A stretch of 64,000 nt of DNA, from NCBI RefSeq assembly GCF_042684505.1, contig NZ_JBHULT010000003.1, forward strand, positions 42,590-106,589, read 5' to 3'. Position 1 is the stretch's first letter. Every line of letters begins with the position of its first letter. A program made the translations under genes and the position numbers. The notes beneath the pieces were generated by a model, which saw nothing but the letters and a program-made list of their open reading frames with translations, did not search any database and was not told the origin of the DNA. Below are positions 1 to 8,373 of this stretch, piece by piece. The stretch comes from Salinimicrobium flavum (GTDB lineage Bacteria; Bacteroidota; Bacteroidia; Flavobacteriales; Flavobacteriaceae).

Positions 1-1241
1 GCACCAATGCCCAAAGCAGGGCGATGGAAGACGCGCTCCGTAAAAAAGATATTCCTTACAGAATATACGGAGGTCTGTCATTTTACCAACGTAAGGAGAT
101 AAAGGATGTACTTTCTTATCTGCGTTTGCTTATCAATCCCAAAGATGAGGAAGCTCTTAAGCGGGTCATTAATTATCCTGCGAGGGGTATAGGGCAAACT
201 ACTATAGACAAGTTGAGTATTGCCGCAAACCATTATAAACGTTCCATTTTTGAGATCATTGAGCACCTGGACAAAATTGACCTCAAGATCAACAGGGGGA
301 CAAAAAACAAGCTGGAGAATTTTGTCAATATGATCAAAAGTTTCCAGATCCTTAATCAAACAGAAGATGCTTTTATGGTGGCTGAAACAGTGGCCAAAAA
401 AACCGGACTCCTACAGGAACTGAAAAAAGACGGAACCCCTGAAGGGATTGCCCGTATAGAAAATATTGAGGAGTTGCTTAATGGGATCAGGGATTTTGTT
501 GAAGGACAGAAAGAACTGGCAGATGCTACCGGATCGCTCTCTGAATTCCTTGAAGACGTAGCGCTTGCTACAGATATGGATAAGGATACGGGGGATGAAG
601 ACCGGGTAGCCCTTATGACCATTCACCTTGCAAAAGGACTGGAGTTCCCTTTTGTCTATATTGTAGGGATGGAGGAAGATCTCTTCCCCTCTGCCATGAG
701 TATGAATACCAGGACTGAACTGGAAGAGGAGCGGCGGCTTTTCTATGTTGCCTTAACAAGAGCCGAGAAGAAAGCTTATCTCACCTATACTCAATCCCGA
801 TACCGCTGGGGGAAACTGGTTGATGCAGAACCCAGCAGGTTCATTGAAGAAATTGACGATAAGTTCCTGGATTATATGATACCGCAGGAGGATTACAGGT
901 ACAAACCTCTAATTGATACAGATATATTTGGGGAAGTTGATAAAAGCAAATTCAGGCAAACAAAACCTGTTAACGGGACCCCGCCGCCTTCTCATAAACC
1001 TACAGATGAACAATTAAGGAAACTTCGCAAGCTAAGGCCAGCTACTACTCCTGAACCGGTTAAAGACAATGGTCCTTCCATAAAGCTTAAGGCAGGGGAT
1101 GAGGTAGAGCATATGCGTTTTGGTAAAGGCAAAGTTTTACAGATCGATGGGATAGGACAGGATAAAAAGGCGGAAATTGAGTTCGAAAAAGGTGGAATTA
1201 AAAAGCTGCTTCTGAAATTCGCCAAACTTAAGGTCCTTTAA
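1..1241 (+). CDS. uvrD: UvrD/PcrA-type superfamily 1 DNA helicase, 3' part
   Basis: The gene is cut by the window edge. The frame is open from base 3, where it reads TNAQSRAMEDALRK, a core sequence typical of UvrD/PcrA 2A/2B domains, and the ATG at 24 is internal. About 412 C-terminal residues are visible. Helicase motif V (VALMTIHLAKGLEFPFVYIV) and motif VI (LFYVALTRAEKKAYLTY) are intact, so this is the ATP-binding and translocating half of an SF1A helicase used in nucleotide excision and mismatch repair or in clearing replication forks. The last 50 residues (KAGDEVEHMRFGKGKV onward) form the Tudor-like C-terminal extension of PcrA that contacts RNA polymerase. UvrD and PcrA cannot be separated here because the N-terminus is missing. 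Confidence 0.93.
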   Translation, partial: TNAQSRAMEDALRKKDIPYRIYGGLSFYQRKEIKDVLSYLRLLINPKDEEALKRVINYPARGIGQTTIDKLSIAANHYKRSIFEIIEHLDKIDLKINRGTKNKLENFVNMIKSFQILNQTEDAFMVAETVAKKTGLLQELKKDGTPEGIARIENIEELLNGIRDFVEGQKELADATGSLSEFLEDVALATDMDKDTGDEDRVALMTIHLAKGLEFPFVYIVGMEEDLFPSAMSMNTRTELEEERRLFYVALTRAEKKAYLTYTQSRYRWGKLVDAEPSRFIEEIDDKFLDYMIPQEDYRYKPLIDTDIFGEVDKSKFRQTKPVNGTPPPSHKPTDEQLRKLRKLRPATTPEPVKDNGPSIKLKAGDEVEHMRFGKGKVLQIDGIGQDKKAEIEFEKGGIKKLLLKFAKLKVL

Positions 1242-1246
1242 AAGAG

Positions 1247-1264
1247 CCCTTAAAATTTTAAGGG
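1247..1264. terminator. Palindrome just after the helicase stop
   Basis: CCCTTAAAATTTTAAGGG is a perfect 18 bp palindrome beginning 6 bases after the helicase stop codon. It could fold into an AT-rich hairpin, but only a weak T-run follows, so a role as terminator is tentative. Confidence 0.35.
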
Positions 1265-1338
1265 AAATTCTTTCCAACTTATTATTATATCGACCTCAAA
1301 TTTTGTAATTTCTATATCTTTTTAAAACCCACGGGAAT

Positions 1339-1959
1339 ATGGCTGAAATGATTAGAATTTACGAAGAAAACCCCAATCCAAAACAAATTGAGAGAGTCGT
1401 TGAAGTTCTTAGGAACGGCGGACTCGTTATTTATCCCACCGATACTATATACGGGCTTGGGTGTGATATCACCAATACCGCGGCCCTGGAAAAGGTAGCT
1501 CACTTAAGAGGGGTGAATCTTGATAAAGCAAATTTCTCATTCATCTGCGAGGATCTTAGTAACCTTTCAGATTATGTGAGGCAAATTGATACCCAAACCT
1601 TTAAGATCCTGAAGCGAACTTTACCCGGTCCATACACTTTCATCCTTCCCGGGAACAACAACCTTCCAAAGGTCTTCAAAAAAAAGAAAACGGTAGGTAT
1701 CAGAGTTCCCGATAACAACATTTGCAGGGCGCTGGTTGCCGGATTAGGAAATCCCATAATATCCACTTCCATCAGGGACGAAGATGAGGTTCTTGAATAT
1801 ACTACAGACCCTGAGCTAATCCTTGAAAAATGGGATCACCACGTAGATATTGTGATAGATGGTGGTTATGGAGATAATCTTCCGTCAACAGTTATAGATC
1901 TCACCACCCCGACACCTGAGGTAATTCGTGAAGGAAAGGGAAGTGTGGATATCCTGTAG
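1339..1959 (+). CDS. yciO: YciO-type protein of the Sua5/YciO/YrdC family
   Basis: This is a 206-residue single-domain protein with the nucleotide/RNA-binding fold of the family (IYPTDTIYGLGCD near residues 32-44). Family members TsaC and Sua5 make threonylcarbamoyl-AMP for t6A37 in tRNA. The central block (NFSFICEDLSNLSDYVR) and the STSIRDEDEVLEYTTDPE segment follow the E. coli YciO pattern rather than the TsaC/Sua5 pattern with its SAN motif. A true TsaC/Sua5 is therefore expected elsewhere in the genome, and the automatic name L-threonylcarbamoyladenylate synthase may overstate what this protein does. The ATG at 1339 fits the family length. It follows the helicase gene on the same strand after a 97-base gap. 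Confidence 0.85.
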   Translation: MAEMIRIYEENPNPKQIERVVEVLRNGGLVIYPTDTIYGLGCDITNTAALEKVAHLRGVNLDKANFSFICEDLSNLSDYVRQIDTQTFKILKRTLPGPYTFILPGNNNLPKVFKKKKTVGIRVPDNNICRALVAGLGNPIISTSIRDEDEVLEYTTDPELILEKWDHHVDIVIDGGYGDNLPSTVIDLTTPTPEVIREGKGSVDIL

Positions 1960-1961
1960 GT

Positions 1962-3077
1962 TCAAATGATCCCGGGGATGACCACGTCCATGAAATAATC
2001 ATGTAAATCCTGGGGTGTCATTATATATCCCTGTTTTTTCATTGAAGCGGCAAGTTCATAACCTGCTCGGGTTGCGGCCATTCGCTGCTCAGGAGTTCCA
2101 TGGTGAAAATCCAGGTCAAAAGCACAATCCCCCGCCTGGAAGAAAAGGTGATGGAATTGCTCTACTCTTTTCCAGTTGTAGGTGGCCCCTCTTTTATGGG
2201 TCATGTAATATCCCGAAATAAAATCGGCTTCCAGTTCAATGTGCCTGGTGCTTTCAGCAATAGTTTCAAAACTTCCCGCGGGATACCATTTGGAAAAGTT
2301 CTTTATCTGGATCTGGTGAACCCATTCATGCGAAAGTATCCCGGTCCATACCACCTCAGGGTCCACTCCAGTCTCAATGAACATTTGTACCAGCCCGTCA
2401 CCAAGGACAATTAACCCATTCACAGTGGAAAATCCATCTGCCGAAAAGAAAGGGGATTCAGGTAAGACAGGGGAAGATTGGTTCCTTTCAATGTACTCAT
2501 CTGCCAGTTGATAGAGGTATTCGGTATCTTCCCAATCCATTATCAGGAGCTTCAGGAGCTCTACCAGCATTTCCCGGTCATTAAGGGTTTCATTATGTTG
2601 CCCGTGCACCTTCACTTCACCTGGCATATCGAAGAAGCGTTCCAGGTCTCTAATAGTCCTTTCCACAAGCCTTGTATATTTCCCGTCAGCACCAAAATAA
2701 TCCCCACCCAGACCCATCAAAGCTGCATAACGATTAAGGTTATTGTAGTGGTTTAAATAGTTGGTGGCTAAAGAATCACCTGCCAGTTCGGTAAAATATT
2801 TCCATTGAACAACAGTAAATTCCGTTCTACTGCATTCAGAAGGGCCGACCGCATTAAGCAAAACGAGATTTTTTAAGTTTTCACCGAAAATATGCTCCTT
2901 TTCAAGAGGATTTGTCTCAGCAAAATCATAAGTATCATTTTTTACTATCTGAGAGGCTCTTGTGTTCTCGTAAAAATTAAATGTTCTTTCTTTCTCAACC
3001 GGGTCTGGTTGGCAGCCCGGGAGAAAACAGACGGCAAACAGGCAGAGGGCCGGCCTGAAAAAGGTAGTCCATAACAT
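1962..3077 (-). CDS. Secreted zinc-dependent peptidase-like lipoprotein
   Basis: The product is 371 residues. The N-terminus is a lipoprotein signal (LFAVCFLPGC, Cys about 22), so the protein is probably anchored in the envelope. A zincin motif HEWVH lies at residues 250-254 and is followed about 27 residues later by ELEADFISGYY, which could give the third zinc ligand, as in other HExxH..ExxAD neutral metallopeptidases. The rest is helical and not recognised. It is encoded convergently with the YciO gene, with only 2 bases between their ends. No substrate can be inferred. The family name is uncertain, but the metal site is clear. Confidence 0.7.
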   Translation of the reverse strand: MLWTTFFRPALCLFAVCFLPGCQPDPVEKERTFNFYENTRASQIVKNDTYDFAETNPLEKEHIFGENLKNLVLLNAVGPSECSRTEFTVVQWKYFTELAGDSLATNYLNHYNNLNRYAALMGLGGDYFGADGKYTRLVERTIRDLERFFDMPGEVKVHGQHNETLNDREMLVELLKLLIMDWEDTEYLYQLADEYIERNQSSPVLPESPFFSADGFSTVNGLIVLGDGLVQMFIETGVDPEVVWTGILSHEWVHQIQIKNFSKWYPAGSFETIAESTRHIELEADFISGYYMTHKRGATYNWKRVEQFHHLFFQAGDCAFDLDFHHGTPEQRMAATRAGYELAASMKKQGYIMTPQDLHDYFMDVVIPGII

Positions 3078-3162
3078 AGCAGATTTTTTTAAGGTAGGGG
3101 TGTACTTAAATATAAAAAAAATCTGCGCGGGTGGTATTTAAAGTTTTGATAATTAATGTGTT

Positions 3163-3191
3163 AAATAAAAAAGACCCGGCATTGCCGGGTC
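3163..3191 (-). terminator. Rho-independent terminator of the OmpA lipoprotein gene
   Basis: The arms GACCCGGC/GCCGGGTC (3173-3180 and 3184-3191) enclose a 3-base loop. Read on the minus strand, TTTTTTATTT follows the stem. It sits about 30 bases past the stop codon of the OmpA gene. Confidence 0.85.
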
Positions 3192-3219
3192 TCCTTAAAT
3201 CTATTTAGAAAAGATCAGC

Positions 3220-4053
3220 TTATTTAGCTTCTTTCATTCCTTCTTCAATAAGGTTGTAGAACTGGTCTAGCTTAGGAAGGATCACGATACGTGTTCTTCT
3301 GTTCTTAGCTCTTCCTTCTGCAGAGTCATTACTTGCAACAGGAATATAATAACTTCTACCTGCAGCAGTCATTCTTTGTGGCTCAACCCCAAAGTCGTCC
3401 TGTAATACACGTACTACAGAAGTAGCTCGTTTTACTGAAAGATCCCAGTTGTCCTGAAGAACTGCATTGCGAATAGGCTTATCATCTGTATGACCTTCTA
3501 CCATAAATTCAATGTTCGGTTTGTTTTTTACAACAGTCGCTACCTTACCAAGAACTTCTTTAGCACGGTCTGTTACGTTATATTTACCGCTGTCAAATAA
3601 TAATTTATCTGAAATAGATACGTAAACAACACCTTTTTCAACATTGATCTGGATGTCCTCGTCGTTGATATTTCCAAGAGCTCCTTTTAAGCTTGTTACC
3701 AATGCAAGAGTTACAGAGTCCTTCTTGGTAATGGCATCCTGCATACGCTGGATCTTCATATCTTTTTCCTTGATGCTTTCAAGGGAACGTTCAAGGTTTT
3801 CTGCTTCTTTTTTAGATAAAGTGGCAAGGTCACCAACGTTGTTCAATAGAGCAGTATTTTGGTTGCTCAATTGGCCAATTTGTTGGCTTAGTCTCTCTTT
3901 TTCATCGAGACAGGAATTCAATTTTACCGTAGCGGTGTTCAATTTGTCCTGAGTCTCTTGTTGTTGCGCTTCAAGCTCGGCATATTTCTTCTGAGATACA
4001 CAGGAAGAAAGTAGGAGGGCAGCGGTGGCCGATAAAAGCATGAATTTTTTCAT
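3220..4053 (-). CDS. OmpA-family peptidoglycan-binding lipoprotein
   Basis: A 277-residue lipoprotein (LLLSSC, Cys18) with a long heptad-rich coiled coil (about 22-120) and a C-terminal OmpA/MotB domain (about 150-265). The peptidoglycan-binding signatures are FMVEGHTDDKPI and AAGRSYYIPVASNDSAEGR, followed by KNRRTRIVI. Such proteins link the outer membrane to the cell wall. The coiled coil makes it resemble a trimeric or stalked tether rather than a barrel OmpA. It is a single-gene unit: the terminator downstream is strong and a TAnnTTTG-like element lies 36 bases upstream. Confidence 0.92.
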   Translation of the reverse strand: MKKFMLLSATAALLLSSCVSQKKYAELEAQQQETQDKLNTATVKLNSCLDEKERLSQQIGQLSNQNTALLNNVGDLATLSKKEAENLERSLESIKEKDMKIQRMQDAITKKDSVTLALVTSLKGALGNINDEDIQINVEKGVVYVSISDKLLFDSGKYNVTDRAKEVLGKVATVVKNKPNIEFMVEGHTDDKPIRNAVLQDNWDLSVKRATSVVRVLQDDFGVEPQRMTAAGRSYYIPVASNDSAEGRAKNRRTRIVILPKLDQFYNLIEEGMKEAK

Positions 4054-4088
4054 AGTGCTTAATTGTTGTGATTAAATGTTAAACGTTT

Positions 4089-4096
4089 CAAAAATA
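4089..4096 (-). promoter_or_regulatory. Candidate -7 element for the OmpA lipoprotein gene
   Basis: Minus-strand TATTTTTG matches the Bacteroidota -7 consensus TAnnTTTG, 35 bases before the start codon. A -33 TTTG at normal spacing is not obvious. Confidence 0.45.
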
Positions 4097-4144
4097 CAAA
4101 AACTTGGGTCTCCATGAAATTATAATGGAACTTTAATATAAGTT

Positions 4145-5137
4145 TCATAACTCACCAAATCTTCGTTTGCCTATCAAATAGTAAGCCAACACCACAGATT
4201 TACGCCGGTAATAATTGTTTTTTTTGAAAATTTTCTTTCTTTTCTTCAGCATTACTCTTAAATGTGAATAAAAACTAAAATGTGCAGAGAGGATAGCTGC
4301 TGTGTGTGAGGGTTTTATCTCTAAAAGGAATTTAAGACCGGCAAAACCATCCAGGATCATTCTCAGAAGAATGAGGAGATATATTTTTATTCCGGGAACG
4401 TTTTTTACAAGGGTGAATAGGCTGTTCCTGAAATTGTAAAAAGTCTTTCTGGGATGCATACTGTCGAGGGTCCCCCCTCCCAGGTGGTAGACAGAAGATC
4501 CTCCCACTGCTTTCACTTTATATCCAAGGTTGAAGATCCTCCAGCAAAGATCGATCTCTTCCATATGGGCAAAAAAGTCTTCATCAAATCCTTTCGCCTC
4601 ATAAAACACTTCTCTTCTTATTGCCATACAGGCCCCGCTTGCCCAGAATATTTCGCAGGTATCATCATACTGTCCTTCGTCCTTTTCAAGCGTATCGAAT
4701 ATCCTACCCCTGCAGAAAGGATAACCCAACATGTCAATATAACCTCCCGCCGCACCGGCATATTCAAAATATTCTCTTTTTCTGAAATTTAAGATCTTTG
4801 GTTGAACGGCTGCGGTATCCTGAGAATGATCGAATTCTGCAAGAATGGGTGGTAGCCAGCCTGGGCTCACCTCTACATCACTGTTAACGAGGACGAAAAT
4901 ATCCTCTGAAAGCCCTTTCAAGGCATCATTGTACCCTTTGGCAAAACCTCCGTTAACCTTATTGCAGATTAGCTTTACCTGAGGAAAAGCTGTGCGTATG
5001 AATTCAACAGAATTATCTTCAGAAGCATTATCGGCGACATAGATCTGCGCTTCGGGGGAAAAATTTACGACTGAAGGCAGGAACTGCTCCAACAGGGCTT
5101 TCCCATTCCAGTTAAGGATGACTACGGCTACTTTCAC
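4145..5137 (-). CDS. Family 2 glycosyltransferase
   Basis: A 330-residue GT-A fold enzyme. The N-terminus VAVVILNWNGKALL, the nucleotide-sugar region (YVADNASEDNS), and the metal-binding loop LVNSDVEV (Asp87) are typical of GT2 rhamnosyl- or related transferases. The acceptor side shows FFAHMEEIDLCWR, the conserved ED-type catalytic segment. A hydrophobic stretch near 255-275 (IYLLILLRMILDG) may hold it at the inner membrane. It stands alone, without an O-antigen or capsule cluster, so the acceptor cannot be predicted. The start at 5137 gives the full N-terminal strand. Confidence 0.9.
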   Translation of the reverse strand: MKVAVVILNWNGKALLEQFLPSVVNFSPEAQIYVADNASEDNSVEFIRTAFPQVKLICNKVNGGFAKGYNDALKGLSEDIFVLVNSDVEVSPGWLPPILAEFDHSQDTAAVQPKILNFRKREYFEYAGAAGGYIDMLGYPFCRGRIFDTLEKDEGQYDDTCEIFWASGACMAIRREVFYEAKGFDEDFFAHMEEIDLCWRIFNLGYKVKAVGGSSVYHLGGGTLDSMHPRKTFYNFRNSLFTLVKNVPGIKIYLLILLRMILDGFAGLKFLLEIKPSHTAAILSAHFSFYSHLRVMLKKRKKIFKKNNYYRRKSVVLAYYLIGKRRFGEL

Positions 5138-5190
5138 AGCTGCAAATTAAAGGAAAATTCAGTGATTCCCGCAGTTTTACGAATCAGGTC

Positions 5191-5634
5191 TTACTTCCAC
5201 CTTGGAAGGTCGGGCAGAAAAAGGTATTTTCCGGCTTCGTAATCCAACTGACAAAAATAATGCTGCAGGCCATTGGTCACCATTAAATAAGTAGCTTTCA
5301 AAGCAAGGTTATAACGGGCGATCTGGTCAAAGGTATCCTGGGTAATGGGGACACTTGCAGCTTTACATTCCACTATCAGGTGAATGGAACCGTCGGGATT
5401 ATAGGCGAGCAGGTCATAACGTTTGATAAGATCATGCACCTTCAGTTGTTTTTCTACATTCAGGAGGTTCTTCGGTAGATTTTTTTCCTGCAGTAAGAAC
5501 TGCACCACATGTTGCCGCACCCATTCTTCGGGAGTTAAAAGGACAAACTTTTTCCGTAGTACATCAAAAACGGCTACTTTATTTTCGCTATTTTTGAACC
5601 TGAATGTATAGTTGGGGAAATTCAATGAATGCAT
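5191..5634 (-). CDS. Orphan HsdR_N-domain (PD-(D/E)XK fold) protein
   Basis: About 147 residues. The segment KRYDLLAYNPDGSIHLIVEC followed by KA has the D...ExK arrangement of the type I restriction HsdR N-terminal nuclease fold. No hsdM, hsdS or helicase gene is near, so it is not a restriction system. In Bacteroidota such stand-alone proteins commonly sit next to holA, as here (divergent, 63 bases apart). I use the ATG at 5634 (MHSLNF) because the longer form needs a TTG start. Function is unknown; a role in DNA repair or replication is only suggested by the neighbour. Confidence 0.75.
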   Translation of the reverse strand: MHSLNFPNYTFRFKNSENKVAVFDVLRKKFVLLTPEEWVRQHVVQFLLQEKNLPKNLLNVEKQLKVHDLIKRYDLLAYNPDGSIHLIVECKAASVPITQDTFDQIARYNLALKATYLMVTNGLQHYFCQLDYEAGKYLFLPDLPRWK

Positions 5635-5697
5635 GCCCAAAAATAGAATTTTTTCAGTACAAATGAACCTCTGAAACCTGCTTCAAAAGCAAAATGA

Positions 5698-6702
5698 ATG
5701 GATGAAGTAAATAGCATTATTGCCACTATAAAGAAAGGAGACATTAAACCCATATATTTCTTAATGGGCGAAGAACCTTATTTTATTGACACGATCTCAG
5801 ACTTTATTGAAGACAATGTTTTGCAGGAAGATGAGAAAGGCTTCAACCAAATGGTGCTCTACGGCCGTGATGTAACTGTGGAAGATATTGCAGGCAACGC
5901 CAAACGCTATCCCATGATGTCTGAAAGGCAGGTGCTTATTGTCAAGGAGGCGCAGGATCTTTCAAGGACCATAGAAAAACTTTCCGATTACGCAGAAAAC
6001 CCGCAGCCCACAACTGTGCTGGTTGTTTGTTACAAATACAAAAAACTGGATAAGCGAAAGAAATTGCATAAAGCAATAGCGTCCTCGGGAGTGATATTTG
6101 AGAGCAAACGTCTTTATGAAAATCAGGTGGAAGATTGGATCAAAAAGACACTGCAAAAGCGAAATTTCCAGATAGCGCCCAAGGCCGCCCAGATGCTGGT
6201 GGAATTTTTAGGAACAGATCTCGGGAAGATCGATAACGAACTACAGAAATTGAAGTTGATCTGCCCGGAGGGTACTAACATCACCCCTGAGATCATAGAA
6301 GAGAACATAGGGATAAGCAAGGATTTTAATAATTTTGAACTGCGGAAAGCTATCGGGATGAAAGATGATCTCAAAGCCCACAGGATCATTAATTATTTCT
6401 CTCAAAATCCTAAGGACAACCCTATGGTCGTAACCGTATCACTGTTGTTCAGTTTCTTTTCCCAGTTGCAGCAATACCATGCCCTTAATGACAAATCTAA
6501 GGGGAACGTGGCCAGGGCCCTTAAAGTCAATCCTTATTTTGTAAGCGATTACACCACGGCGGCAGCAAATTATTCAATGAAAAAAGTAAGCCAGGTGATC
6601 TCCTATCTTAGAGAGGCAGATGTAAAGAGTAAGGGAGTGGGGGCAGCCAATGTGCCCCAGGGCGACCTTCTCAAGGAGTTACTGGTAAAAGTAATGCGAT
6701 AA
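5698..6702 (+). CDS. holA: DNA polymerase III subunit delta
   Basis: A 334-residue clamp-loader delta subunit. It begins with the typical KPIYFLMGEEPYFID P-loop-like region (about 18-32) without a full Walker A, as expected for delta. Domain III has DLLKELLVKVMR at the extreme C-terminus. It opens the beta clamp as part of the clamp loader. The ATG at 5698 is used because the ATG 4 bases earlier stops immediately. It is the first gene of a forward run; menA starts 4 bases after its stop, so the two are probably cotranscribed. Confidence 0.93.
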   Translation: MDEVNSIIATIKKGDIKPIYFLMGEEPYFIDTISDFIEDNVLQEDEKGFNQMVLYGRDVTVEDIAGNAKRYPMMSERQVLIVKEAQDLSRTIEKLSDYAENPQPTTVLVVCYKYKKLDKRKKLHKAIASSGVIFESKRLYENQVEDWIKKTLQKRNFQIAPKAAQMLVEFLGTDLGKIDNELQKLKLICPEGTNITPEIIEENIGISKDFNNFELRKAIGMKDDLKAHRIINYFSQNPKDNPMVVTVSLLFSFFSQLQQYHALNDKSKGNVARALKVNPYFVSDYTTAAANYSMKKVSQVISYLREADVKSKGVGAANVPQGDLLKELLVKVMR

Positions 6703-6705
6703 AAA

Positions 6706-7608
6706 ATGGCAAAAATTGAAACCTGGGTAAGCGCGGCAAGATTAAGAACACTACCACTTTCTATTTCGGGCATCCTGGTGGGTAGCTCAATTGCAGTGGC
6801 CCGGGAAGAGTTCCATTCGGTGATATTCAGTCTGGCGCTGGCCACCACTCTTGGTCTGCAGATACTTTCTAATTTCGCTAACGATTACGGCGATTTTGTA
6901 AAAGGAACAGACAATGACGAAAGAGTGGGACCGCAGCGTACCCTGCAAAGCGGGTTGATCACCAAAACAGAAATGTTTTGGGGAATGATTGGCACGGCCA
7001 TCGTGACCTTTTTGTTTGCAATCGCATTGATCTATATTGCTTTTGGTTCAAAAAATATATTCTATGCACTACTATTCCTTATTCTGGGTATTGCTGCCAT
7101 CGCTGCAGCGGTGAAATATACGATTGGAGATTCGGCTTATGGATACCGTGGCCTGGGAGATGTCTTTGTATTTATTTTTTTTGGAGTGGTTGGAGTCTAC
7201 GGGTGTTATTTTCTTTATTCCCTTCAGTGGGACTGGGAAGTTATGTTGCCAGCATTCACCATTGGTTTTCTTAGTGCAGGAGTCCTGAACCTGAACAACA
7301 TGCGTGACCGCGTTGCCGATCAAAGAGCCGGCAAAAATACCCTGGTTGTAAAGATGGGTGCCGAAAAAGCAAAAAATTATCATTACATTCTTATTATTTC
7401 GGCGGTTGCTGCTATAGTACTTTATTCTGCGCTGACTTTCGAAGGGATAGACGATCTTCTTTATTTTGTTGCATTCATACCTCTACTGTTTCACCTGAAA
7501 CGGGTGATGGAGAACGAAAGACCTGAAGAACTGGATCCCGAACTGAAGAAACTTGCTCTTAGTACTTTTTTGCTGGCCGTTCTTTTCGGACTGGGCCAGA
7601 TCTTGTGA
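6706..7608 (+). CDS. menA: 1,4-dihydroxy-2-naphthoate polyprenyltransferase
   Basis: A 300-residue UbiA-superfamily integral membrane prenyltransferase with 8-9 hydrophobic helices. The first Asp-rich motif is NDYGDFVKGTDND (about residues 59-71) and the second is NNMRDRVADQRAGKNTL (about 197-213); both bind Mg-prenyl diphosphate. It adds the isoprenoid tail to DHNA to give demethylmenaquinone. It directly follows holA and is in the same transcription direction as menC and menE, which supports a menaquinone assignment over heme A or ubiquinone homologues. Confidence 0.93.
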   Translation: MAKIETWVSAARLRTLPLSISGILVGSSIAVAREEFHSVIFSLALATTLGLQILSNFANDYGDFVKGTDNDERVGPQRTLQSGLITKTEMFWGMIGTAIVTFLFAIALIYIAFGSKNIFYALLFLILGIAAIAAAVKYTIGDSAYGYRGLGDVFVFIFFGVVGVYGCYFLYSLQWDWEVMLPAFTIGFLSAGVLNLNNMRDRVADQRAGKNTLVVKMGAEKAKNYHYILIISAVAAIVLYSALTFEGIDDLLYFVAFIPLLFHLKRVMENERPEELDPELKKLALSTFLLAVLFGLGQIL

Positions 7609-7683
7609 TCTACAGGCGAAAGCCTGCCAGTTTTACCCGGAAAATAAAGATGTTTTTTGTAATTTGACCTTAAAAGGAACACC

Positions 7684-8364
7684 ATGAAGATCACTCACTA
7701 CGGACACAGTACATTTTCAATTGAAATTAAAGGCATACATCTGCTAATTGATCCGTTCATTACGGGAAATGACAAGCTGCAGGGGAAGGTGGATATTGAG
7801 CAGTTAAAAGCAGATTATATCCTGCTCACCCATGCGCACCAGGACCACACACTTGATGCGGAAGCCATTGCCAAAAGAACCGGAGCTGTTATTGTGAGTA
7901 ACTTTGAGATAGCCACTCATTATGAGAATAAGGGAATTGAGGTGCACCCCATGAATCATGGTGGGAACTGGAGCTTTGAATTCGGGAACCTCAAGTATGT
8001 CAATGCCATTCATACCAGCTCTTTTCCTGACGGAAGCTATGGGGGTCAACCCGGTGGATTCGTCATTGAAGGGGAGCATAAAAATATTTACATAGCAGGA
8101 GATACGGCTTTATCAATGGATATGAAGCTCATCCCTATGCGTACAAAACTTGATCTTGCCATTCTTCCTATAGGTGATAACTTCACCATGGGAATAGAAG
8201 ATGCGATAATTGCCAGTGATTTTGTGCAGTGCGACAAGATCCTTGGGTGTCATTACGACACCTTTGGGTTCATTGAAATTGACCACGAGGAAGCGAAAAG
8301 GAAATTTTATGAGAAAGGCAAAGACCTGATGCTCCTGGAAACGGGGGAAAGTATTGAGCTGTAA
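7684..8364 (+). CDS. UPF0173-type metallo-beta-lactamase-fold hydrolase
   Basis: A 226-residue protein. The metal motif THAHQDH is complete (His50, His52, Asp54, His55) and later ligands lie in YIAGDTALSMDMK and the C-terminal GCHYDTFGFIE. It matches the length and pattern of the UPF0173 metal-dependent hydrolases; the substrate is unknown. It lies between menA and menC, 9 bases before menC, so it is in the menaquinone operon. Whether it acts in that pathway is not established. Confidence 0.88.
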   Translation: MKITHYGHSTFSIEIKGIHLLIDPFITGNDKLQGKVDIEQLKADYILLTHAHQDHTLDAEAIAKRTGAVIVSNFEIATHYENKGIEVHPMNHGGNWSFEFGNLKYVNAIHTSSFPDGSYGGQPGGFVIEGEHKNIYIAGDTALSMDMKLIPMRTKLDLAILPIGDNFTMGIEDAIIASDFVQCDKILGCHYDTFGFIEIDHEEAKRKFYEKGKDLMLLETGESIEL

Positions 8365-8373
8365 CTGCTTCCC

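Noticed and set aside
5191..5634. Type I restriction system
   Set aside because: Only the HsdR N-terminal fold is present; no HsdM, HsdS or helicase motor is encoded nearby.
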